Source of the DNA: Actinomycetota bacterium
Lineage (GTDB): Bacteria > Actinomycetota > Actinomycetes > Actinomycetales > Actinomycetaceae
Direction of reading: 5' to 3'
DNA length: 5,224 nt
Assembly: GCA_019425105.1 (NCBI GenBank)
Contig: JAHYYD010000162.1
Span: 1-5,224, forward strand
The translations under genes and the position numbers were made by a program. The notes beneath the pieces are model-generated. The model made no database searches. It saw only the letters and a list, made by a program, of their open reading frames with translations, and was not told where the DNA came from. Positions 1-4,376 of this stretch are shown here, piece after piece; within the stretch, counting starts at the first letter, position 1, and each line of letters opens with the position of its first letter.

Positions 1-20
1 GCGCGCCCCGGCCTCGCAGG

Positions 21-860
21 TCAGAACGCCGGGATGACCGAGCCGTCCGACCAGGTCTGCTCGATGTACTGCTTCACCTGATCGGAGTGCAGGAGCTTCT
101 CGAGCTTGGCGATCGCGTCGGCCTTCTTCGAATCCTTCTTCCACACGAGGACGTTCACGGCCGGGTTGTCGACCGGGGACTCGACGACGAGGGCGTCGCT
201 GCTCAGGCTCAGGCCGCCCTCCTGGGCGAAGTTACCGTTGATGACCGCGTAGTCGAAGTCCTCGAGCGAGCGGACCAGCTGCGGGCCCTCAACCTCGTTG
301 AAGGAGAAGTCCTTCAGCTTCGTGACGGTGTTGACGTTGACGTCGCCCTCACCCTCGGGGATGGACACGAGGCCCTGGGTGGCCAGCAGGCGCAGCGCGC
401 GCTCCTGGTTGGAGGTGTCGGAGATGATGCCGATCGTGCCGCCGTTGGGCAGCTCGTCCAGGGACTTGTGCTTCTGGGAGAAGACGCCGAGGGGCTCGAG
501 GTGAATACCCTCGCCGGCCTCGAAATCGTAGCCGGCCTGCTTCTCCGCGTTCTCCAGGTAGGGGACGGTCTGGTAGAAGTTGGCGTCGAGCTCACCGTCG
601 TTGAGCGCCGTGTTGGGCTGAACGTAGTCGGTGTACTCAACGATATTGAGCTTGATGCCCTCGGCCTCGGCCAGGTTGTCGTTGATGTAGGTGAGGATCT
701 TCGCGTGGGGCGAGGGGGTCGCGCCCACGGTCAGGGTGACGACGTCCGAGGAGGAGCCGGAGCCGGACGCATCCGAGGAGGAGCCGGAGCCGCCGCAAGC
801 CGCCAGGCCGAGGGAGGCAACGGCGGCCAGCGCGAGGGCCGCGAAGGAACGATGACGCAT
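21..860 (-). CDS. metQ: Methionine ABC transporter substrate-binding lipoprotein MetQ
   Basis: Encodes a 279-aa NlpA/MetQ-family lipoprotein that binds methionine outside the membrane and delivers it to MetI/MetN. The start is the ATG followed by MRHRSF, which gives a proper lipoprotein signal: basic n-region, Ala/Leu core, and lipobox LAAC with lipidated Cys22. The reading frame stays open far upstream, but that extension is antisense-type Arg/Pro/His-rich sequence across metI and is not credible. After Cys22 comes a Gly/Ser/Asp linker (about 23-39), then the binding domain. Family landmarks are YTDYVQPNTAL (76-86), DANFYQTVPYL (92-102), KSLDELPNG (132-140), EGPQLVRSLED (191-201) and AVINGNFA (205-212). 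The position usually His in the FxQHxPYL-type motif is Thr98, so ligand preference could differ slightly. The gene is last in metNIQ, with an 80-nt gap after metI. Upstream purines (AAAAGAGAAA) are a weak ribosome site. The family call is firm; methionine specificity is inferred from the operon. Confidence 0.95.
   Translation of the reverse strand: MRHRSFAALALAAVASLGLAACGGSGSSSDASGSGSSSDVVTLTVGATPSPHAKILTYINDNLAEAEGIKLNIVEYTDYVQPNTALNDGELDANFYQTVPYLENAEKQAGYDFEAGEGIHLEPLGVFSQKHKSLDELPNGGTIGIISDTSNQERALRLLATQGLVSIPEGEGDVNVNTVTKLKDFSFNEVEGPQLVRSLEDFDYAVINGNFAQEGGLSLSSDALVVESPVDNPAVNVLVWKKDSKKADAIAKLEKLLHSDQVKQYIEQTWSDGSVIPAF
745..792 (-). repeat. Internal 21-bp direct repeat in the metQ lipoprotein linker
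   Basis: Positions 745-765 and 772-792 are identical over 21 bases with a 27-bp period. They encode two copies of GSGSSSD just after lipidated Cys22 of MetQ. The in-frame period of 9 codons means copy-number change would lengthen or shorten the flexible tether without breaking the protein. Confidence 0.9.
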
Positions 861-897
861 GATGTTTCTCTTTTCTGTGGTCGTCGATGGGATGGGA

Positions 898-916
898 CGA
901 GGCCGGGGTGGCCTCG
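898..916 (-). other. Hairpin in the metI-metQ gap
   Basis: A perfect 7-bp stem (CGAGGCC at 898-904 with GGCCTCG at 910-916) closes a 5-nt loop, in the 80-nt gap between the metI stop and the metQ start. It is not followed by a U-tract on the minus strand, so it does not look like an intrinsic terminator. A role in mRNA processing or 3' end protection, allowing different metQ and metNI levels, is possible but is inference only. Confidence 0.5.
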
Positions 917-940
917 GGTGGACAAGGGTGTGCGTGCGCC

Positions 941-1678
941 TCAGCGCGAGCGGTGGTCGACCGCCCGCGAGATGAGGTCGCCGATCAGCTGGATGACCTG
1001 GACGATGATGATGATCGCGATGACCGTGGAGATCATGACGTCGTCCTGCCAGCGGTTGTAGCCGTAGTTGATGGCCATCTGGCCCAGGCCTCCGCCACCG
1101 ACGGCACCCGCCATCGCGGAGTAGCCGATGAGCGTGATCGCCAGCGTCGTGATGGACTGGATGAGGGAGGGCATGGCCTCGCGGATGAGGACTCCCCAGC
1201 GAATCTGCCGGTTGGAGGCACCCATCATCTGGGCGGCCTCGACCTTGCCCGGGTCGACGGCCAGGAGGTTCGTCTCCACGAGGCGCGCGAAGAAGGGCGC
1301 GGAGAGGATGACGAGCGGCACGACGGTGGCCAGCGAGCCCGTGGACTTGCCGACGATCATCTTGGTGACCGGGATCAGCATGATGATGCCGATGATGAAG
1401 GGCAGGGAGCGCACGATGTTCACGACGAAGGACACGGCCTGGTACACGCCCTTGTTGGGGGTGAGGCCGCCCTTGCCGGTCTGGACGAGGAGGAGGCCGA
1501 GGAGCGTTCCGATGATGACCGCGAAGAGCGTCGACAGGCCCGTCATCATGAGGGTCTCGAGGATCGCTGGGACGAACTTCTGGGTGAGGGCGGGGTTGTC
1601 GAGCCACGTCGGGTCGCCCTTGCCCGTCGGCTGGAGCGCTTGCGCGGCGGTCGCGGCGGCGAGGTATGCAGTGGTCAT
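941..1678 (-). CDS. metI: Methionine ABC transporter permease MetI
   Basis: Encodes a 245-aa inner-membrane permease of the MetI family, which forms the methionine channel as a homodimer coupled to MetN. After an N-terminal extension of about 35 residues it shows hydrophobic segments at about 45-65, 80-104, 116-137, 180-200 and 214-236, matching the five-helix plan. The cytoplasmic EAA coupling motif is clear: E147-A148-A149, then G153 and a REAMP ending at 166-170. The start ATG overlaps the metN stop as ATGA, which implies translational coupling; GAGGA about 6 nt upstream is the ribosome site. Typical family members are about 215-230 aa, so the extra N-terminus (rich in Ala/Thr/Gln) is slightly long, but the coupled start and ribosome site support it. 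The neighbours metN and metQ make the assignment secure. Confidence 0.96.
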   Translation of the reverse strand: MTTAYLAAATAAQALQPTGKGDPTWLDNPALTQKFVPAILETLMMTGLSTLFAVIIGTLLGLLLVQTGKGGLTPNKGVYQAVSFVVNIVRSLPFIIGIIMLIPVTKMIVGKSTGSLATVVPLVILSAPFFARLVETNLLAVDPGKVEAAQMMGASNRQIRWGVLIREAMPSLIQSITTLAITLIGYSAMAGAVGGGGLGQMAINYGYNRWQDDVMISTVIAIIIIVQVIQLIGDLISRAVDHRSR

Positions 1679-2694
1679 TGGGTCCTCACTTCCGCGTGAA
1701 CCTTGTTCTTACGCAGCTGCTCGATGATCTTGTCGGCGTGGTACGCGGGGACGGTGAGGGCCAGGCGGCCCACCTGCACGCTGCCGAGGGACTCGAAGGT
1801 TCCCGCGGTGACGTCCGCGCCCATGGACGAGGCCAGGTGCAGGACGGTCGCACCCGTCGGGACACCCGGATGCGAGGTGAAGACGACGTCGAGGAGGACG
1901 GTGCTCTTCGTCAGGCCATCCAGGCTCGTAGCCCCGGGGGCGGGGACGGTCTCGACGACGGGCATGGGGACCAGCTCGCGGGCCAGCGGGGTCGAGGGAT
2001 CGGCGACGACCTCTTCGAGGGGGCCGGTCTGCAGGACCTGGCCATGGCCGAGGAGGGTCACGGAGTCACAGATCTCGCGGACGACGGCCATCTCGTGGGT
2101 GATGATGACGACGGTGACGCCGGCGACGTCGCGCACGCGGCGCAGCAGGGAGAGGATCTGGGCGGTCGACTCCGTGTCGAGGGCACTCGTCGGCTCGTCG
2201 CAGAGGAGCACAGCCGGGTCGTCGGCCAGGGCGCGGGCAATGCCGACGCGCTGACGCTGGCCGCCCGACAGCTGAGACGGGTAGGAGTCGCCCCGGCCCT
2301 CGAGCCCCACGAGGGCGAGGAGTTCCTCGACGCGCTGACGGCGCTGCGCACGAGGCACGCCGGCGAGCTTGAGCGGGTAGCCGATGTTGTCGGCGGCAGT
2401 GCGAGCGTCCAGGAGGTTTGCGGCCTGGAACACCATGCCGATGCGACGACGGGCGGCGCGCAGCGCGGAACCCGACAGGGTCGACAGGTCGAGGCCGTCG
2501 ACGACGATGCGGCCCTCGGTGGGCTTTTCGAGCGCCGTCAGACACCTGATGAGCGTGGACTTACCCGCACCAGAACGGCCGACGATCCCGTGGATCGAAC
2601 CGCGATCGACGTGCAGGTTTACCCCATCGAGCGCGACGACCTGGCCGCCGCCTTTCACGGGGTAGATCTTGGACACCCCGGTGAGGTCAATCAT
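1675..2694 (-). CDS. metN: Methionine ABC transporter ATP-binding protein MetN with NIL domain
   Basis: Encodes a 339-aa ATPase that powers MetI/MetQ methionine import on the cytoplasmic face. All ABC ATPase motifs are intact: Walker A GRSGAGKST (39-47), Q-loop Gln90 in MVFQAANLL, signature LSGGQ (142-146), Walker B VLLCDEP (162-168) with catalytic Glu167, D-loop SALD (170-173) and switch His200. The C-terminus (about 265-339) matches the NIL domain, which in the characterised E. coli MetN binds methionine and inhibits transport when the cell pool is high. Length is normal for MetN. The ATG start has GGAG about 6 nt upstream (GGAGAAGCACATG). It is the first gene of the operon, so the upstream region at 2695-2860 should carry the promoter. 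Its stop overlaps the metI start by 4 nt. Confidence 0.98.
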   Translation of the reverse strand: MIDLTGVSKIYPVKGGGQVVALDGVNLHVDRGSIHGIVGRSGAGKSTLIRCLTALEKPTEGRIVVDGLDLSTLSGSALRAARRRIGMVFQAANLLDARTAADNIGYPLKLAGVPRAQRRQRVEELLALVGLEGRGDSYPSQLSGGQRQRVGIARALADDPAVLLCDEPTSALDTESTAQILSLLRRVRDVAGVTVVIITHEMAVVREICDSVTLLGHGQVLQTGPLEEVVADPSTPLARELVPMPVVETVPAPGATSLDGLTKSTVLLDVVFTSHPGVPTGATVLHLASSMGADVTAGTFESLGSVQVGRLALTVPAYHADKIIEQLRKNKVHAEVRTQ

Positions 2695-2860
2695 GTGCTT
2701 CTCCGTTACTGGGCCCCGCGGCCCGCATCATCAGCATATGAGGGCCAGCGGCGCCAGCGCTCGGAATGCTGTTACAAAACTCCGTATCGTGGCTAAACCC
2801 TCACCGAACAGCCCACATCGCGGCTGTAGTTACGCGGAAAACTCCCTATCCGGCGCAAGC
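2695..2860 (-). promoter_or_regulatory. metNIQ leader and promoter region
   Basis: This non-coding stretch precedes metN. I find no strong consensus promoter; one weak candidate on the minus strand is TTTAGC, 17 nt, TAACAG (about 2771-2799), overlapping the proximal direct repeat. A GC-rich 5-bp stem (2711-2715 with 2720-2724) sits just upstream of the metN ribosome site. No SAM riboswitch core or MetJ-type AGACGTCT box is visible. Promoter placement is tentative. Confidence 0.4.
2768..2850. repeat. Pair of direct repeats upstream of metN, candidate operator sites
   Basis: AAAACTCCGTATC at 2776-2788 and AAAACTCCCTATC at 2838-2850 match at 12 of 13 bases and lie 62 bp apart, close to six helical turns. 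Similarity extends outward: GCTGTTAC (2768-2775) precedes the first, and GCTGTAGTTAC (2823-2833) precedes the second with a few extra bases. Two related sites on the same DNA face in front of the first gene of an operon are typical of regulator binding. The regulator is unknown. Confidence 0.55.
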
Positions 2861-2879
2861 GATACCCACGAGCGCCCTG

Positions 2880-2952
2880 CATCCCCTCTTCCATCCCCTC
2901 TTCCATCCCCTCCTCCTGCATCCCCTCCTCCTGCATCCCCTCCTCCTCCTTG
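2880..2952. repeat. Pyrimidine-rich minisatellite
   Basis: Five tandem units all begin CATCCCCTC: two of 12 bp ending TTC (2880-2891, 2892-2903), two of 15 bp ending CTCCTG (2904-2918, 2919-2933) and one of 19 bp (2934-2952). The plus strand is almost wholly C/T, so the other strand is purine-rich; such tracts can slip and can form triplex DNA. It lies about 190-260 bp upstream of the metN start. Short open frames through it give only Gly/Glu-rich repeats and are not taken as genes. Confidence 0.9.
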
Positions 2953-2979
2953 ATCCCGCCCCCGGCCTCGTCCCCCACC

Positions 2980-3104
2980 CCCAAAAGTCGCATGCAATTT
3001 GGCTACCCTTACTTTTCTTAGGACCCGAGAAAGCGTTGCAATCCCAACGATCACAATTCAAATTCTGAAATAGACGTAGGGGAATTGCATGCGACATTTT
3101 TGGG
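2980..3104. repeat. Inverted-repeat-bounded element, copy 1 (MITE-like)
   Basis: A 125-bp AT-richer element bounded by inverted repeats. The left end CCCAAAA-GTCGCATGCAATT (2980-2999) pairs with the right end AATTGCATGCGAC-A-TTTTTGGG (3083-3104), giving 20 pairs with a one- to two-base bulge; the 13-bp part around GCATGC is perfect. It carries no credible gene. Copy 2 is 207 bp to the right in the same orientation, differing by one substitution (T3077 versus C3284) and one T in a T-run. The resemblance to a miniature inverted-repeat transposable element is inference; no clear target duplication is visible and I do not recognise the ends as a known family. Confidence 0.8.
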
Positions 3105-3136
3105 TAAGGATAAGCGCGGGTCTGTGCGAACATCCG

Positions 3137-3189
3137 GCCTCACCCACCCAGCCTCGCCCGCCCGGCCTCACCCGCCCGACCTCGCCCCC
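3137..3189. repeat. 14-bp GC-rich tandem repeat between the two elements
   Basis: Three full 14-bp units and one partial unit: GCCTCACCCACCCA (3137-3150), GCCTCGCCCGCCCG (3151-3164), GCCTCACCCGCCCG (3165-3178) and ACCTCGCCCCC (3179-3189). A related GGCCTCGTCCCCCA stretch precedes element copy 1 at about 2963-2977, so both elements follow the same type of C-rich sequence. There is no coding sign. Confidence 0.8.
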
Positions 3190-3310
3190 AAAAGTCGCAT
3201 GCAATTTGGCTACCCTTACTTTTCTTAGGACCCGAGAAAGCGTTGCAATCCCAACGATCACAATTCAAATTCTGAAATAGACGCAGGGGAATTGCATGCG
3301 ACATTTTGGG
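3187..3310. repeat. Inverted-repeat-bounded element, copy 2 (MITE-like)
   Basis: This 124-bp copy is nearly identical to copy 1. The ends are CCCAAAA-GTCGCATGCAATT (3187-3206) and AATTGCATGCGAC-A-TTTTGGG (3290-3310). Homology to copy 1 runs past the right end for about 16 bases (TAAGGATGAGCGCAGG versus TAAGGATAAGCGCGGG), so the pair may have arisen by segmental duplication, or the true element is longer than the inverted repeats. Internal short complementary segments (3219-3225 with 3235-3240, 3241-3245 with 3252-3256) would allow hairpins inside the outer stem. Confidence 0.8.
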
Positions 3311-3316
3311 TAAGGA

Positions 3317-3341
3317 TGAGCGCAGGCCAGGCCTGCGCTCA
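3317..3341. terminator. Strong 12-bp palindrome, possible crcB terminator
   Basis: TGAGCGCAGGCC (3317-3328) is followed after one base by its exact complement GGCCTGCGCTCA (3330-3341). It lies about 100 bp past the crcB stop on the minus strand, and is the strongest small hairpin in the gap. No U-tract follows directly in either direction (minus strand continues TCCTTACCC), so a terminator role is only possible; it could equally be a protein-binding palindrome or part of the right flank of element copy 2. Confidence 0.45.
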
Positions 3342-3354
3342 GTCGCGCGCAATG

Positions 3355-3421
3355 GCTGATAACAAGCAAAGCCAGATAACAAACAGAGCCAGATAACAAA
3401 CAGAGCCAGATAACAAGCAGA
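3355..3421. repeat. 17-bp tandem repeat (iteron-like spacing)
   Basis: Four units: a 16-bp variant at 3355-3370, then GCCAGATAACAAACAGA at 3371-3387 and 3388-3404 (identical), and a one-base variant at 3405-3421. The repeat is much richer in A/T than the genes, and ends 22 bp beyond the crcB stop. The unit contains GATAACAA (TTGTTATC on the minus strand). The size resembles replication iterons or operator arrays, but no replication gene is present here. No function is assigned. Confidence 0.85.
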
Positions 3422-3443
3422 GCCCGGAACGCCCCGACGAGGC

Positions 3444-3812
3444 TCACGCGACGGCGATGCCCGCGAGCGCCGCTCCCCAGGAGGCCGCCCAGGTACCCAG
3501 CGCGAGCGCCAACGAACGTCCTCGGAATCCGTCGGCCCACAGGGTCACAGCGTCCACGAGAGCGGTCGAGAACGTCGTGAAGCCACCGAGGAACCCCGTC
3601 GACACGATCGGCATGATGCTCGCTGGGGCAAGCTGCGTTGCCACCCCGGCCAGGAAACACCCGATCACGTTCACCACCAGGATGCCGAGCTTCGCCCCCG
3701 CCGGGTCACCCCACGAGTCCAGGGCGCGCTGCACACCTCGATCCAGCCAGAAGCGGGCGCACGCGCCCACGCCGCCAGCCAGGGCCACAAACAGGAACGT
3801 CACCGGGCTCAC
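3444..3812 (-). CDS. crcB: Fluoride channel subunit CrcB/FluC (second of pair)
   Basis: Encodes a 122-aa four-helix membrane protein of the CrcB/Fluc family, which lets fluoride leave the cytoplasm. Family marks are GGxGACAR (13-20) at the end of helix 1, VVNVIGCFLAG (46-56) with the pore Asn48 in helix 2, and GFLGGFTTFST (73-83) in helix 3 with the Phe-box residues Phe78 and Phe81. The GTG start is preferred because it overlaps the upstream crcB stop as GTGA and has GGGGGAG five bases before it; the longer frame upstream is Gly/Arg-rich antisense-type sequence. Positive charges sit in loop 1 (R20, R25, R29, K41) and loop 3 (R97, R99), while loop 2 is uncharged, predicting N- and C-termini outside, opposite to its partner. 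Full family length; family call is firm. Confidence 0.94.
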   Translation of the reverse strand: MSPVTFLFVALAGGVGACARFWLDRGVQRALDSWGDPAGAKLGILVVNVIGCFLAGVATQLAPASIMPIVSTGFLGGFTTFSTALVDAVTLWADGFRGRSLALALGTWAASWGAALAGIAVA

Positions 3813-4297
3813 GCTCGCTCCCCCTCGTCGTTCACGGACGTCGCAGAAACCGAGGAGGCAGCTGAGGCCGCCGAGGGGCCGCACAGCCACTCCCCCACGC
3901 GCATCCCCACCCAGGCGCACGCTCCGCCCAGGGCGAGGAGACCCAGGGACTGAGAGACGGCCTCGACAATGCCGTTGAGCGACACGTAGCCCACCGACGC
4001 GACAATGTACGTCCCGTACGTGGTGAAAGCGCCCGCGAAACCAGTGCCAACCAGGAGCTTCAGAGTCTTCAACGACGCCGGATCCCCCGCGCCGCGCGCG
4101 AGGCGCCCCGCCACCCACGTGGCCAACGCGCCCAGCAGGAACGCGCCCACCACGTTGACCGTCAGCGTCGACCACGACAGGAAAAGGCCGGGCACGGGCG
4201 AGGCCTTCGCCACCTCATCCAAGCCGGCGCGCGCAGCCGTCCCCACGACGCCACCCACGAAAACCGCCACCCAGTCGGGCACTCGAAAACTCACCAT
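3809..4297 (-). CDS. crcB: Fluoride channel subunit CrcB/FluC (first of pair)
   Basis: Encodes a 162-aa CrcB/Fluc-family membrane protein, taken to pair with the 122-aa protein from the next gene. Helix 1 ends GTAARAG (19-25); helix 2 carries TVNVVGAFLLG (46-56) with Asn48; helix 3 carries GFAGAFTTYGTY (86-97), where the second Phe of the usual FTTFS box is Tyr94. A tail of about 23 residues rich in Ala/Ser and ending acidic follows helix 4, making it longer than a usual CrcB of about 125 aa. Loop 2 is positive (R65, R68, K77, K80 against D72) whereas loop 3 is neutral to negative, predicting N- and C-termini inside. The ATG start is placed 6 nt downstream of a TACAGT box, so the message may be leaderless. 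It is translationally coupled to the next gene by GTGA. No fluoride riboswitch fits in the 79-bp upstream gap. Confidence 0.94.
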   Translation of the reverse strand: MVSFRVPDWVAVFVGGVVGTAARAGLDEVAKASPVPGLFLSWSTLTVNVVGAFLLGALATWVAGRLARGAGDPASLKTLKLLVGTGFAGAFTTYGTYIVASVGYVSLNGIVEAVSQSLGLLALGGACAWVGMRVGEWLCGPSAASAASSVSATSVNDEGERA

Positions 4298-4332
4298 GCA
4301 CCCACTGTACGCCTGCGACCCTAGCGCCCGGG
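4298..4332 (-). promoter_or_regulatory. Leaderless-type crcB promoter
   Basis: On the minus strand TACAGT (4304-4309) is a good -10 match to TANNNT, and six bases (GGGTGC) separate it from the crcB ATG, so transcription would start at or next to the start codon. No Shine-Dalgarno sequence is present between them, which fits a leaderless message. No clear -35 is seen. Confidence 0.5.
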
Positions 4333-4341
4333 GAGGCGGAT

Positions 4342-4376
4342 CCCGGGAGGCCGCCACGGCCTCGTACACTGGGCGC
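4342..4376 (+). promoter_or_regulatory. Leaderless-type gluQRS promoter
   Basis: TACACT (4365-4370) is a TANNNT-type -10 box, and six bases (GGGCGC) separate it from the gluQRS ATG at 4377, predicting initiation at the start codon itself. There is no ribosome site in the six bases. The arrangement mirrors the crcB side almost base for base. No clear -35 is seen at the expected distance. Confidence 0.5.

Noticed and set aside
1..20. Terminator after metQ.
   Set aside because: Only 20 GC-rich bases remain beyond the stop codon, too few to show a hairpin and tail.
861..1607. The metQ frame stays open upstream for about 250 extra residues.
   Set aside because: That part is Arg/Pro/His-rich sequence overlapping metI in another frame, while the internal ATG gives a perfect lipoprotein signal and a normal MetQ length.
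1666..2796. Long open frame on the plus strand opposite metN, plus others opposite metQ and metI.
   Set aside because: High-GC antisense shadows: low-complexity Gly/Asp/Arg/Val composition, no domain, and they lie opposite clearly real genes.
2695..2860. SAM riboswitch before the methionine operon.
   Set aside because: I could not find the conserved cores of SAM-I, SAM-II or SAM-IV classes; the leader is short and has only a small GC hairpin. A covariance-model search would be decisive.
3187..3310. tRNA or tRNA-like gene inside the element, prompted by a TTCAAAT T-loop-like string and cloverleaf-like pairing.
   Set aside because: The bases beside TTCAAAT do not form a five-pair T-stem, there is no acceptor stem of seven pairs in the right place, and no matching D-arm.
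2980..3421. CRISPR array.
   Set aside because: Only two long copies with inverted ends, and otherwise contiguous tandem repeats with no unique spacers of constant length; no cas genes.
3355..3421. Plasmid replication origin based on 17-bp iteron-like repeats.
   Set aside because: No rep gene, no full DnaA box (TTATCCACA) and ordinary chromosomal housekeeping genes on both sides.
2793..3660. Small open frames of 63-131 residues through the repeat interval, some duplicated between the two elements.
   Set aside because: They read through tandem repeats or inverted repeats, recur in several frames on both strands, lack ribosome sites, and their similarity is explained by the DNA duplication itself.
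4298..4376. Fluoride riboswitch before the crcB pair.
   Set aside because: The gap is only 79 bp, the promoter seems to abut the ATG, and no fluoride aptamer pattern is visible.
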